A stretch of DNA of 64,000 nucleotides, from NCBI GenBank assembly GCA_030052745.1, contig JANBVO010000044.1, positions 228,029 to 292,028 on the forward strand. The letters run 5' to 3'. Of the stretch, positions 49,026-62,439 are shown piece after piece. The translations under genes and the position numbers were made by a program. Positions within the stretch are counted from its first letter, which is position 1; each line of letters starts with the position of its first letter. A model generated the notes under the pieces. The model did not search any database. It worked only from the letters and a program-made list of their open reading frames with translations, and was not told the origin of the DNA. Source of the stretch: Pleurostoma richardsiae (taxonomy: Eukaryota; Ascomycota; Sordariomycetes; Calosphaeriales; Pleurostomataceae).

Positions 49026-49631
49026 TCAACGAGGAAATATCTGCGCCTGGGGCTTGTCAGATATGCCAACCGCACCCATGGCGATTCCCAGCACCTCTAA
49101 TTTCTCGCGCAGCCGCAGTGGCAGCGTGGCGGACACCAAACTGCTGTCGCCCGTGACCTCACGCTCGAGTTTCTGAAGCTGCTTCAGGAATCCATCGTTA
49201 GGTCGTACGGCCGGCCGCATCCTGATCAGCAAGGCAAGCGCCTCACGCAAGCTCAAGCCCTCCTCTTCGACGAGGTAGCTCGCGACGACGGCCGCGGAGC
49301 GCGACACACCCGCTACGCAGTGGACCAAGACTCGTGCGCCGGTGTGCTTCGCCTTGGCATTGCGGATGATTTCAGCGACCAGCCGTGCGGGTGTGTGGAG
49401 GTCCTCGGTTGGGTTGTCGCGCAGGGAGATGCGGTGGTAGGATATGGAGGCGTGGCCGCCGCCAGCAGGACGGCAGCCGATGGAGACAATGTGGGTTATC
49501 CCGGATGCGAGAGCATTCTCGGGCGCGGCGCTGGATCGCGACCCGAGGTAGAGGTAGGGGAGTATCTGGGCAGCGGTGTTGTCCTTGGCGGGATTGCTCG
49601 AAAAGGACAATTTTTGCTTCTTGCGGGCCAT
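49026..49631 (-). CDS. Dual-specificity protein phosphatase
   Basis: A 201-aa intronless cysteine phosphatase. P-loop HCVAGVSRSA (Cys105, Arg111) fits HCx5R with a following Ser; the general acid is likely Asp72 in SLRDNPTEDL. N-terminal AQILPYLYLGSRSSA and AIRM-like helix LLIRMRPAVRPNDGFLKQL are standard for DSPs. No CH2 docking domain and no targeting sequence apart from a basic start MARKKQK, so it is a small atypical DSP. Substrate unknown. Length agrees with the family. Confidence 0.93.
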   Translation of the reverse strand: MARKKQKLSFSSNPAKDNTAAQILPYLYLGSRSSAAPENALASGITHIVSIGCRPAGGGHASISYHRISLRDNPTEDLHTPARLVAEIIRNAKAKHTGARVLVHCVAGVSRSAAVVASYLVEEEGLSLREALALLIRMRPAVRPNDGFLKQLQKLEREVTGDSSLVSATLPLRLREKLEVLGIAMGAVGISDKPQAQIFPR

Positions 49632-50336
49632 GGTATATTGTGGTGTTCGGGATCTCGGCCTCTACTAATGCTATAGACTTAGAACAAGGAACATTCTCGA
49701 CAGCTTAAAGCGACAAACGCCTAATTATACCCTGTAGGTAGGCAACCAACCTACAGCAGTGTTAAGCTATGATGGTTGTTGCCTAGAAGCTGGAGTGAGT
49801 CATCGAAGAACCTCATACCCTGCAGATGTTTGGCATACCAAGGTACGCAGTAGTTAGGTTCTCATAGAGCATGAAGTGACTATCAGCGGCCACAGGACGG
49901 CGAGAATGAGTCTTAGCTGTGCTAGTCTAGTTCAACTACTCCACCCGTCCTTGGTCACGATCCTGCCGAGCAAATGCAAGTCTCCTGCAGTTCCCGATCA
50001 ACTGCACCCACAGCCCTCCAAGCAGTCAGTCTTCTGCACTGCCTTCCCAGCCCTCAGCCACGTCTAGCACGGTTGGTTCGCGAGCGGGTGACGCCAAAAG
50101 CGTGTCCAGACGACAATAACCGAGATGATCATAGTCATGCCCAAGCTGATAATTAGCACTGCATACATGCAGCGCGGCTCCCCGAAGCGCAGAAAGGAGC
50201 TTCTCATGGTCGCGTCTGTGTGCTGCGTCTCGTTGACATTTTGACAAGCATCACCAGCACCGTCTTCACGCTGCCAAGTGCATGGTCAATAAGGATCTCA
50301 AATTTACCCCAGACCGGTATAATCCTTGACAAAAGG
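49632..50336. other. Intergenic, phosphatase promoter
   Basis: 705 bp between two minus-strand genes. No motif-bearing frame or repeat seen. Confidence 0.5.
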
Positions 50337-51830
50337 TCAAAAATGGGGAAGGAAGGCGTTCCAATCGACCGAGTCGTAGGTAGAAGTGGGAAGGCTGCGA
50401 AGGTTGATGACGTCCTCGACGATGATGTACGTTCTCGCACAACAATAGAGACCCCCGAGTGGAATTGTCACGGCGGCGAAAAGCGGGACAGTCTGGTCGA
50501 GATTTCTGTTGAACGAGCCTTTGCGAAATGCCTCGGAGATCCGTCCTAGGAGGCGACAGGGCATCGACGACCTCCACCACGAGTACATGCGTGACAAGAG
50601 GGACCGTTTGGTAGTTTGGCGGTCCTCTAGCCATCCAACTATCCGGGGCCACGCCTCGAACGCCCAGTATAGTGCAGCCCAAGTACACACCACGGAGCAT
50701 GTAATATAGATCGAGAAGATGCGCCACAGCAACCTCTCAACGCTACTAGGAAAGTGAAAATTCCAGGCCAGCAAGTGAATAGCCGCAAACCCTAGCTGCA
50801 CGAGTGCCAGTAGAGCGTTAGCCAAGGGCGGAAGGTCAAAGAATTGATCATCCCAGATCTTTGTGATCGGCCTCTCCACGGGATGGAAATGGATGTTCAC
50901 AAATTTGACAACGTTGAAAGTGTACCGCCACATGTATTCGAATACATGCGCCTTCCTCTTTGCGAAATCCAATGGCGTGTGACTATACGGACGAGCAGCC
51001 GCGGGGCCTGCCTGGACGAGAATTTCGGCGAGCTTGACGTTCGGCTTGATGATGACGGGCTCGGAAACGTCTTGCGGTTTATGCCGCCAGCAGAAGTAGG
51101 TGAATAGTGTGCAGAAGATGAAGGCGGCCGTGCTAAGTTCGAGAGTCGTGATGGCCATGCCGAGGGCTGCTCGCGCCAGGACATTGATGACGAACCAGAA
51201 AAGCTGGAGGACTGTGATGATGCGTGCGAGTGTGTCGAACTTGTTCTTGTCTTCGATCTCGGATTTCGTGAGTAGGACATCGCCAAAGTCGACGTATCCG
51301 TGTGTGACCAGATAGTGTAGTTGGCTCACGGTCAAGGGGAACGGGACAAAATCGGATGGATGCAAGACGAACCCTCCCATGTCGGCGAAGAAACCATGTC
51401 TCGTTGTCCAGCCGTCAAATCCGGCGTCACCAAACTCTTTGACAGACAGGCGGGCCGAGACATATTGTCCTAGAGCGGTGTGGAAAATGAACTCTGGCCC
51501 GGTCAGAGCCTCGAAAAACACCAGAAGTTTTCGCCAAAAGTTTCCAAGCTGACTGGCGCCTAAAGGAGGAACGTTGACACATATTGTCGTCCAGCCACAG
51601 AGGAAAATGGTCAAAAAACAACTCCAGATTATGTCAATGGTCCCGCGACCGTTTGGGGACGATGTCCAGCCCTGGGAAGCGCCGGGCGTTCCAGTAGTGT
51701 CGTTTCCCCGAGATAGGATCAGTGATCCTTCGCCCAAAGTACGAGTACCGAGTAGACCGAAAGGATCGTGTGGAGGTCGTCCAAGGGGAAGGCTGTAAGC
51801 TGAAACGAAGAGTACGAAAAATAGAAACAT
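50337..51830 (-). CDS. Fungal multi-pass membrane protein, unknown function
   Basis: A 497-aa intronless protein. ATG at 51830 opens a signal-peptide-like stretch, MFLFFVLFVSAYSLPLG. Then come a luminal part with one N-glycosylation site (NDT) and about seven membrane segments. It carries GWTTRHGFFADMGGFVL, recognisable from a widespread but uncharacterised family of ascomycete membrane proteins. A soluble loop lies at about residues 190-300, and the C-terminus reads DVINLRSLPTSTYDSVDW. I know of no function for the family. Divergent from the DHCR24-like gene. Confidence 0.88.
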   Translation of the reverse strand: MFLFFVLFVSAYSLPLGRPPHDPFGLLGTRTLGEGSLILSRGNDTTGTPGASQGWTSSPNGRGTIDIIWSCFLTIFLCGWTTICVNVPPLGASQLGNFWRKLLVFFEALTGPEFIFHTALGQYVSARLSVKEFGDAGFDGWTTRHGFFADMGGFVLHPSDFVPFPLTVSQLHYLVTHGYVDFGDVLLTKSEIEDKNKFDTLARIITVLQLFWFVINVLARAALGMAITTLELSTAAFIFCTLFTYFCWRHKPQDVSEPVIIKPNVKLAEILVQAGPAAARPYSHTPLDFAKRKAHVFEYMWRYTFNVVKFVNIHFHPVERPITKIWDDQFFDLPPLANALLALVQLGFAAIHLLAWNFHFPSSVERLLWRIFSIYITCSVVCTWAALYWAFEAWPRIVGWLEDRQTTKRSLLSRMYSWWRSSMPCRLLGRISEAFRKGSFNRNLDQTVPLFAAVTIPLGGLYCCARTYIIVEDVINLRSLPTSTYDSVDWNAFLPHF

Positions 51831-52278
51831 TTGAAACCGGATTTCACAGATAAGTCAAAAAAGATATTACAACGCTCCGCATCAACGCTCCACAACAACG
51901 CTCGTCAGTATCTCCAACTTCGTCACGCTAGCTCCAAAAGAGAGAAGCAATCAATAGGCAGGATGGGTATGCGCTAAATAACTCCATGGCACGCAAACGA
52001 TGGAGCGCACGGGGGTTAATATACGAATCCCCCTGGAGGCCTGTGCGATGATGCATAGGCGCCCTCACGCGCCCACCCGAACAACGCGCCAATGACATTG
52101 ATAGCGTTGGCCGGGGTGGTGCAGACGGCAATTTCCAGCCGATCATCCAATCAAAGTATCCTTTGGCTGTATCAGCCTCAGTCCCGCCTGTCCTTCCCTC
52201 CACTTTTCCTTCCGTCAAGGTTCTTGGATTTTCATACTTCCGATCGCAGCAACGTTCGATGAAGCAACTTGACACAAG
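51831..52278. promoter_or_regulatory. Divergent promoter with CCAAT box
   Basis: 448 bp shared by the membrane-protein gene (minus) and the DHCR24-like gene (plus). A CCAAT pentamer at 52147-52151 lies about 130 bp from the plus-strand start. No gene seen. Confidence 0.5.
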
Positions 52279-53910
52279 ATGAACAAAATGCAGGCCCATG
52301 AGGAAGCCGTCACGGTCATAACGTCGCAAGTGCGACATTTCTTTGAGAGAAAGCAGCCGTACCGGATCTATCACGGTTCCACCAACAGTACGCGCGCTTC
52401 AGCGCGCAGCTCCGACAATACGGTGGATACCAGTTCCCTCAACCGCGTGCTGGATATTGATGTTTCAAGAAAGACGGCGCTGGTAGAGCCGAACGTCGCT
52501 ATGGATGCGCTTGTGGCTGCGACTCTCGAGGCTGGTCTGGTGCCCCTTGTGGTTATGGAATTCCCGGGCATTACAGTCGGGGGCGGCTTCTCTGGCACCT
52601 CGGGCGAGAGCTCGTCCTTCCGGTATGGTGCTTTCGACACCACCATCAACTGGATCGAGATCGTGTTACCTAATGGCGACGTCACAAAGGCTTCGCGCAC
52701 GGCCGATGAGAAAACGGACCTGTTCTGGGGAGCCGCGTCGGCTTTTGGTACCCTCGGCGTGGTTACGCTCTTGGAAGTCCAGCTGCGGGAGGCCAAGCGT
52801 TACGTTCGGTTGACTTACTCGCTACTTGATAACGTCCCCGGGGCTAATTCCAAGATCGAGGAAGAAATCGGTGTGTATTTGTGCCCGTATCTATTACTTC
52901 ACTTAGGTGGTTGGAGAAGAAATGCTAAGTCGAGATTATGAACAGTTAAGGAGCCAGTTGACTACGTTGATGGCATCATGTTTTCCAAAGACTGTACAGT
53001 CGTATGCTCAGGCAGGCTCACTGACCATCTGCCCGAGGGCACCAAACCCCAACGTTTCACACGCAGTATAGACCCCTGGTTTTATGTCCATATTCGCCGG
53101 CTACAAAAGCGTTTACGTTCGAGTCCGTCCACAGAGATCACTGAATTCATTCCCCTAGTAGATTACTTATTCCGATATGACCGTGGCGGCTTCTGGGTGG
53201 CAAAGTACTCGTTCAGATATTTCGTCACTCCCTTCAACCGGGTGACCCGCTTCATCCTCGACCCCCTAATGCACACGAGGACGATGTATCGAGCCCTGCA
53301 TCACAGTGGCCTGGCGGACTACTACATGGTGCAGGACGTTGGCATCCCTTACGACAAGGTGACGGAGTTCGTCGACTGGCTCGACATCACTCTTCAGATC
53401 TACCCGCTCTGGCTGTGTCCCTTACGGCTCCAACGCGACACGCCTGGCGCGCAACACGGCCTGCACTCCGAGTTTGCTGACTCGAAAACGGGGTTGGAAG
53501 CCAGCGGGCTCATGAACTTCGGTATCTGGGGTCCGCTCTCATTCGACCGGCGTGAGTCCCTGCGACAAAACCGACTGCTAGAGCTGAAGGTGCAGGCGCT
53601 CGGTGGAAAGAAGTGGTTGTACGCGCAGACGTATTATACCGAGGCTGAGTTCTGGGCGCACTACGACCGCAAGTCGTATGATGACGTACGCTCAAAGTAT
53701 GGGGCTGACTGGATGCCGAGTGTCTTTGATAAGGTCAAGGTCGACATCGAAGCCCAGGAGCGCGAGTTACGCAAGTGGAAACCCTGGTTATTGGCTCTCT
53801 TCTGGTCAATTTGGCCGCTGAGGGGCTTGTACGGTGTGTTAATGACTGTTCTCGGCGGTGACTACTTGCTTAAGACTGCGCATCACGTCCAGACGCTGAA
53901 GGAGGAGTAG
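52279..53910 (+). CDS. DHCR24-like FAD-linked oxidoreductase
   Basis: A 518-aa flavoenzyme related to delta-24-sterol reductase. ATG at 52279; one intron 52871-52945 (75 bp) joins EEEI to VKEPVDYVDGIMFSKD. The FAD domain holds RIYHGSTNSTR, VLDIDVSRKTALVEPNVAMD and GITVGGGFSGTSGESSSFRY, all close to DHCR24. The C-terminal half with YFVTPFNRVTRF and KKWLYAQTYYTEAEFW is also of that type. The N-terminal membrane anchor found in animal and plant DHCR24 is absent; a hydrophobic segment lies near residue 480 (WLLALFWSIWPLRG). Filamentous fungi make ergosterol without DHCR24, so its substrate may be another sterol or terpenoid. Confidence 0.92.
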
Positions 53911-54883
53911 AGTAGTACACCTCGCCTACTACCCCACAGGATGTTGGCTATGCGATACATCAGATTAGGGGCAATAGCATAGGAATTCGGGAGTGCGCTG
54001 CTCCGTCGATAGCTAGGGTCAGGAACTGCTACCGCGATTCCACGCGCTACGTATTCTCATAGTAGCAGCTCCGTACAAAGCGAATCAATAGGTGCTTAAC
54101 GCAATAATGGCCCAAGTTTCTCAAGTCACTTAGCCTATACGACCGGGTCAAAATGGAGTCGGAGGCTTGCTGCGGGCACTTCAATGGTCAATGGTTGTTC
54201 AAGGCCTCCTTCCAACGGTAAGACGGCCGGCTTTATCCCTATGGATGCAGATATGTCTATGATAGCTGCTGAACTTGATTTTTCAGTCGTTCATTCAGTT
54301 TCTTGTGACATTTGCTTTCCTTTATAGGGCGTCTATCGCCAACAGCTCAGCTCTAGTCTTCCTCTCCTTCAGTTCAAACTCTATCTCCTAGTCTACCCAG
54401 TCACTTTACAGTCATTTCACCAGGTCAATCTACCCCGTACATTATAACCAGTGCCAGGTGATTGCGCTTCCGTCCGAGCCAGCGCGGTGGAACTTGCCTC
54501 TGCCACAAACGGATGGTCCTGTTGCTGTTGGTCTGTGTGGATCAGCTGACACGATCATCGATGACATTTTCAACAGATCGACAAAATGGCTTGAAAAACC
54601 TGCACCCTCTCCTCCCCCCCTGCCTTTTGGGATCAGGACCCGGGCAAGGCTACCCGATACCGGTGTTCGAGACAAGCTGATGAGAAGTCTTAGACGCTCT
54701 TTCTTCTTGATACACTCAAATAAAGAAGAGCTGAAGTATTGCGGTCCTACATCATAAGAGTTTGTTGGAATTCAGTGTCACTGAAGAGTTCGATCTGAAG
54801 AGTTCGATAGAGTTAGGTGAAGGGATATGGTACATCCCAAAACAGATACGCTGTGGTTTGTGCTTCACAACCCTCACCCACGC
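53911..54883. other. Convergent 3' region, 0.97 kb
   Basis: Between the ends of the DHCR24-like gene and the LaeA-like gene. No frame with a motif; nothing recognised. Confidence 0.45.
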
Positions 54884-55978
54884 CTACTCTGGCTTGCGGC
54901 CATATACGATCGTTCTGCGTTGCCAGTCAGTCAGCAGAAACCCACGCTTCGGATTCGTCAGCATAAGCACTTACGTGGTAACATACGAACAGTTTGACTT
55001 TGTCTTGACCTCTTTGCGGACTTTGGCCACAAGCACAGAGATTTCCTCAGGTGCCCATCCCATGACCTGAGTACCAATGAACATGGGCAATCCCTCAAGG
55101 CTCTGTTCGAGTGCGTACTTGATGAGCAGACCGGCCTGTTGCAGCTTTGGATCCTTCGGCCAGCTGCCGATGGGCATCTTGATCTTTCTCTCGACAATAT
55201 CTACGAAACCGGCACCCTCCATCAAATCCTTCATCGTGTGTCCCTGCGAGATGGCGAAACTGCGCCCCATCTTCTCCCCCGCCTGGACAAACAGCTCGGC
55301 CCAACCGTCGAGCGCTTCCTGTTCTCTAAACTGGATGTGATCGGACTCGAGTTTCGTGTCCATCTCCATGCTCTCTACCCAGCCGCCTGGCTTCAAATGG
55401 CGAAATGTCTTCCTGTATAGCTCGCCCCAGTCTGCGACGCAGCCGTAAAGTACCCTGAGGTGGATATAATCGAAATGGTTCTCTGGCCAGGTCCACTCGA
55501 GATTCAAGTCGTCAATTACGAACTTCAGATTGGGCGGTACCCATGGTGGCTGGATAGGACTGATGTCGGTGCCGGTGACCTCGGCGCCGGGGAACTGATC
55601 GGCGACGTCAATCGCCCATATGCCAGTACCTGTAGCGACGTCCAACACCCTTTCAGGCTTGTCGCCAATGGGAGCGAGGAATAATCTGTCACTCAGTAGC
55701 ATAGTGAAGCCATTGTGGAGGATGTCCAGTCCTTCGTTCTGCTGCTCATCGTTGGGAGCCCAGTACTCGGTGGTCTTCGAGCTCTGGTATCTGCGGCCTT
55801 GAAGCACGCGGTAGGCGAGAATACTCTCTGTCAGTGACGCAGTGGACTCAATGCTTGAGACGCCAACGGCAGAGTCGGCAGGGTCGATTTCCTCGCCTGG
55901 AACAACGCCCGGGTCAACCTCAACTGCTGGGGAGGCGTTTGCTGATTCCTGAGGCGGGGGCGGGCTTGCGGAAGACAT
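54884..55978 (-). CDS. LaeA-like SAM methyltransferase
   Basis: A 344-aa class I methyltransferase of the large fungal LaeA-like group. ATG 55978 is chosen; the frame is open upstream without an ATG. One intron at 54915-54974 (60 bp) leaves a 31-nt last exon that supplies TIVYGRKPE, the usual C-terminus. Motif I: RVLDVATGTGIWAIDVAD; then DDLNLEWTWPENHFDYIHLR and LKPGGWVESMEMD. The N-terminal 60 residues are disordered, Pro/Ser-rich and acidic. LaeA itself controls secondary metabolism, but most paralogs are uncharacterised, so no role is claimed. Confidence 0.93.
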
Positions 55979-57786
55979 CTTGCACAGCTCTAAGTAGAAA
56001 GAGACCCGAGTGCAGGGTGTCCGTTGGTGGGGAAGCCTCAAGTACTTATCCGCATATCAGTGTCACATCCATCACATCCCTCTGCCTGCAGGATATCGGA
56101 TGATGCGTGTGGGGTTGCCAACTCACCAACACCACCTTACAAATTGGTCATGGCTCGGAGAGCAAGCAGTTGGGGATTAAGAGCTGGTTTACGGGATAAA
56201 AAGGGCCTTCGTGATCATATCTGAATTCCTCGAGCCTAGGCCGTCTCGGTTTTGAGCCGATGTGTAGCCATATACTCCATATTGCTATGTGATAGCCATT
56301 GGTTCTCAACGTATTGCCTTCGCTCATTCTCTTGTTCCCCCGTGACAGGCTCTCGGTGCTGCTCGAACACGGCAGTCAGTCACGAGAAAGGAGTCCACTC
56401 AGCTCCTCGTATCACCAGCCGGAAAATGATATTACCGAACTTTGATTCTCAGCTACCTTGTGTTTCATACATTGTAGCTGCATGTCCAGGTCACGAGCGT
56501 AATGAGGCGTCCCTGTCGCACAGTAATACGTCATCGTCTGTTCGATTGCTATCCCACTCATAGGCATCAGAGACGTGAAATTCGCAGGATCTCTCCTTTC
56601 CGGTTTAGCTTATTCCCCCAGCTTCCGCCTGTTCCATCACAGGTTTTGGTTTTACTCAAGACTTGGGGTCTCTCGGGTGGGAATGAGAGTCTAGAGCCCG
56701 ATATCCTGCGACATTAGGCGCCACCCCGAAGAGCTGCAGGCACTGCCATCGCCGCAACACAGCCAATACTTGCTCTAGATTGTTTGCCTAACCTTATACA
56801 CACTGAACGACCCCTTGGCGATGCCGGCATATTGCTGAACCTGCAGCCATAAGCGGGGAAACAACTCGGGAAAAGAAGCTGCAATAGCCAATGAAGGTTC
56901 CAACTTTCTTGTGGTAGGGAGGGACTGGGCTGGTGTCGGTTTGTCTTGGTAGGGCTGGATTAAGCCAAGGCCACCACAGGCAAGCAAACGGCCAAGATGG
57001 TCTTGCGTTAAGCCCTATGTCTCTCCCGTCCCTCCAAGAGGGAATGCTCATAGTATAATGGAAAGCGATGGTCTAGAACCCTAGTCCCGAGACCGTCTTA
57101 TATCGCCAAGCCTGGAACTTGCCGAATGGCGGTTCACCACCGGCTCTGTATGGCTGAGGCCGTGAAGATGGCTGGCGGCTCTCCGCGGCAGCTGCACTCG
57201 GTAAGAGCGCCAAAAGCCTCACGGGGTTCGTGTCGGTGAGCTCAGTCCGCTTCTATCCTTGCCCAGTCTCAGCCACCTTAGCTTGGCGATAAAGGGAATG
57301 ACAGGTCAAGAATGCACAGAGCCGCGGCCAGTCCTTGGTCTTGTTCTTTCTCTGATCTAGACCTAGTTTTCGCTCACTTCGGAGAGGGTCAAAGCTCGAT
57401 GGGAAAGCAGCCTGCCTATGAATATGTCTAATACGGGGTAAGTCGCCTCTTGGCTACAGCCTTCGTCAACGCCGACCTGAAGGTGGCTTACGGCACGTGG
57501 CTGGCTCAGCTTCACCAGGCATCGAAAGTCGATGGATGCCACCATCTGAAGGCATCCAGCATGGGGCGATCGCTTGAATGCAGTCCTATGCGTCTGAATC
57601 GGCAGTATCTACTTGTCTACTGCTCTTGTCCTCTATATAAAGGCGTCTTCCGCCCGACTATCGTGCTGCTTGAATCAAGTCTCTCCTTCGACCACCTGTG
57701 ATCACCCAACAGCCACACTCCAGCCAATCATAGATCCAAACCATCTCATTTCTCCCCTGATAATATAGGGTCATCTACAAGCAATA
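55979..57786. promoter_or_regulatory. Divergent intergenic region, 1.8 kb
   Basis: Between the LaeA-like gene (minus) and the subtilase (plus). It holds a TATA element for the subtilase at 57634. Frames are short and lack motifs. No gene or RNA seen. Confidence 0.5.
57634..57641 (+). promoter_or_regulatory. TATA box of the subtilase gene
   Basis: TATATAAA about 150 bp before the subtilase ATG, followed by a pyrimidine-rich stretch as in many highly expressed fungal genes. Confidence 0.65.
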
Positions 57787-59222
<1,436 letters not shown>

Positions 59223-59602
59223 TGGCCGAGCGGCATTGTGGAGGCGGCTGAGGGACTTCTAGGACTACCCAGCATGTCTCTGTTCCTAGTCGTAGGAAGT
59301 CTCGTTCTTTAATCGGCACAAACACATGCCTCAAACTCTTGTTTCTCGTAATATTGATCGTCTAACCGACCGGAAAGTGATAACATTGAGCTGAATGAGA
59401 CCCAGGATTCCTCGTCAGTCATTAACATGGAAGAAACGCCTCAGAAGGAAAGAATCGGATATCCCAAGCCACAAGTACTCCACGCAAATCTGAAGTCAAA
59501 GTACCCAAGTCTTTCCTTCCCTCTGGCCATGTTTATCCCACCGCCAGCCCATAAACTCCTCCAGAAATGCCCGCTCTGAAATCAAAATCACCGTCTACCC
59601 GC
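59223..59602. other. Convergent 3' region
   Basis: 380 bp between the stops of the subtilase and the acetylhydrolase. No gene seen. Confidence 0.5.
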
Positions 59603-61392
59603 TCACGCCGCCGCGCTCACCACCCTCTCGATCTTAGCACCGGTGGTCGCAGTAGCATCCTCTGCGGTCAGCTGTGCCTCGATGACATCTTCCATCTCGG
59701 GCTCGCCCTCGATCTTGGCCGGCTGGCCATCCTTGCCCTCTCCGCCCTCGCCTGTCTCGCTCCCCAGGCCTACGATGTCGATCCAGCACCACGCCTGCAC
59801 GGTCGCCGCCCCGTCATTGCTGCGGTCGAAGATGGCCTTGTCGTCCTCGATGCCGTCGGTCTCGGAAGTACCACCCTCATCCTGGCTGCCGCTATGGTCC
59901 TCCTCGCCGTCGACGGGCTTGCCGGCCAGCGCCCCTCCGTCGACTAGGTCGCCGGCCCACGTCCTCGCCACGGGAACGTCATTGATGCGCAGCAGCTGCA
60001 GGAGCGCACGGAGATTCAGCCGCAGGGCGCGCTCGGGCTCCTCGGCACCGAAGACCTTCCGGGTCAGCCAGGGGAAGAGAACGCCGAAGTCGGACTGCGA
60101 GAGATGTGCGCTGTTCTGCACGTAGAAGACGTTGGGCTCTGGCAGGCGGATGCCGCTCGGCCGTTCGAATGCCGCGGCCGACACGACTGCGGCTGCGGGG
60201 TCGGGCGACAGGATGCGGGCCGTCGCGTGCAGGTGCTCGGTCCACTTGAAGAAGGTCTCGGACTCGATAGCGAGGATGGCAGTGCCGCCTGGCGCCGAGG
60301 GGACATCGGCGTAGGCGGGGAGGGGCAGGTGATAGAGGGCTGCAGTGGATGATGCTAGCAGGGGGAAGCACCACATGTCAAGGAGGATGATGGGATTCTT
60401 CTCCGTGATTTGGGCACGTATCCGCGAGTCAGGGGACGGACGGTAGAGGGGATCGGCCATGGCCTTGACTTCCGGGTGGTCGGCGTAGTGGACGCTTTTC
60501 ATGAACTGCACCATGGTCGCGCCGCCGAAGCTGTGACCCCCAAAGATGATGCTTCCCGGTTCTTGGACGTTTAACTTGTCCCGGAGCTGCTCCACTGCTA
60601 CTGAAGGGGTGCTGCCGTTGAGGTTCGTCATACCGACGCCCAGGTCGATGTTCAGCACGGCCTCGTGTATCAGGCCCATCTCCCATAGCCGTATCTTCAG
60701 CTGTGCATTTCTAGCGTCCCACGTCTCCTGCGTCTGTGTGTGGGGGATTCGAACGTAGGGCATCGCTCGCCGCGTATTCCGAATGAAGAAGCTCTCCTGC
60801 GCGGCGGGGTCGCGAATGAAGGAGATTGCGGAGCTCCCGTCGCGGTGCTCGGGGCAAACCACGACGACACCGTGAGAGGCGAGCGAGCCCGCTACGTGGG
60901 AGTAGGCATTCCGATTCCCGCCCAGCCCATGGGAGAAGATCATGGTCGGCCATCGCTGGCCTGGGAGGTCTGTCGGCTCGAGGAGGCTGGCGTTCTTATG
61001 GACGGGTATTGAGGTGTAGTGGAGGTGTCTCGGGAGGAACCTGCAGCACTCACGATCAGCAATTTGTCCTGGCCCTGCGATGATGGACGAGGAGGTACTC
61101 ACGAGAGCGCCTCTGCGACAACGGGGCCGAAGCCCAGGAACTTTGTATATGCAGAGACATGGTTCCGCTGAGGAGCTGGGAGCCAAGTGATGCGCTTCCC
61201 CGTGGAGTCGGGCCGGGCGGGATAGAAGATGCGGAACTGGACAGTGTAGATGTCGGCGGCGCTGTCGGGGGCGGGACCGGGGGAATTGAGTTCTGACACG
61301 GGTATCTCGATATCGACAGTGCCGACCTTGTGAGGGCCGCTATACTCGGGGAGGGCAGGGATCGGATTGAGTTTCGAGAGATAGTACGCCAT
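59603..61392 (-). CDS. Platelet-activating-factor acetylhydrolase family
   Basis: A 575-aa group VII phospholipase A2-type esterase, cleaving short or oxidised acyl chains from phospholipids. ATG 61392 is used, as the frame upstream lacks an ATG. One intron 61041-61102 (62 bp) joins EALS to FLPRHLHYTSIPV. Oxyanion segment: MIFSHGLGGNRNAYS. Nucleophile Ser about 267 in FGGHSFGGAT; Asp in ILLDMWCFPL; His in NSAHLSQSDFG. N-terminal IPVSELNSPG and FRIFYPA are typical. A C-terminal extension of about 130 residues, acidic and low in complexity, goes beyond the mammalian PAFAH2 size. No signal peptide, so probably cytosolic. Confidence 0.92.
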
Positions 61393-62439
61393 TGTTCGCG
61401 GATGGGCCACCGTTCGCTGGTGGCTGCGACCGACCGACGGTGGACGGCGGCTCGATAATCAAGAATCAATTGAAATGTCGTCGGCTTCTTTGGAGCAGAT
61501 TGATTGAATACCTTCGCTTCAGGATGATGCCGGTATGATAAGAGAAGGAAGACGCAATGCAATGGTTTGGAGAAGTTAACATGAAGATTCCAGGGAGGAG
61601 AGTCGTTATCTTTGAGCCAAGAATCAGGGAGAGGCTGTGCCACTTCTGGGTGTCGCGATAGTGTTGCAAGGATGTCTTGGAAGCTGAAGTGCGATAGGGC
61701 TGGCGCGTCAGACCCACGCACTATTAGGAACCAGCGTTCAGCTTCAATCGCCTTTTCCGAAGCTATTGAAGTCTGGAAGAAGTCAGAGAATCACTGCTAA
61801 GGAGAAGATGCGAACGACGAGAGGTCACCAAGAGAGACAGGAGCCATTTCCGCTGCTGCCGTCGTCATATGAGGCGACAAAGAGTGCCGGTCAGATCGCG
61901 GAAACGGGCGACTCGTGTATCCCGAGCATTCGATCCAATTAGCAGCCGCTGATGGACAGATGTCTCGTGGCCACTTGCTCAACTGGGAAACGTCATCATT
62001 TTTTTGGGGCCCTAAAAATTCAAGTCTTCGAACTCGAAAGGAAAGGTGGAAATGCCTCGGCTCGCCTTCACCGAAGCCCATTTTGTCGAAATCACCGACA
62101 ACAGTCGTTCATTGTCCCTCCCTTTCAGGTCCACCTCTTGCAGCCTCTAACGTTACTATGTAGAGGAGGACTCGCTAGCATCAAACCGACATCTGTCTGA
62201 TACAGTATAGGTATCTACGGTATAACTAACCACTGCGGCGTTCTTCCTCCCGCGCACCTATTCAATCAGGTGTCTTCTGCTGCATCGCCCTCGTATGCGC
62301 TGCTGCTACTGCCACCATTTTACCTTCCTGAGTGATGACTGCAATTCCAGTGTGTATCAGCACCTGTATCTCGAGAGCTTTGCATTTATTTGACCTAGAC
62401 GAACCGTGCTTGTTTCGAGGCTGGCCCAGACCATCTTCA
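61393..62439. other. Intergenic, acetylhydrolase promoter
   Basis: 1.05 kb between two minus-strand genes. A minus-strand frame at 61410-61721 runs up to the acetylhydrolase start but has no motif and is probably leader sequence. Nothing else seen. Confidence 0.45.

Noticed and set aside
60735-60760. GTTCGAATCCCC-like tRNA T-arm on the minus strand
   Set aside because: It lies inside the acetylhydrolase coding exon (PYVRIPH), and no acceptor stem or anticodon arm accompanies it.
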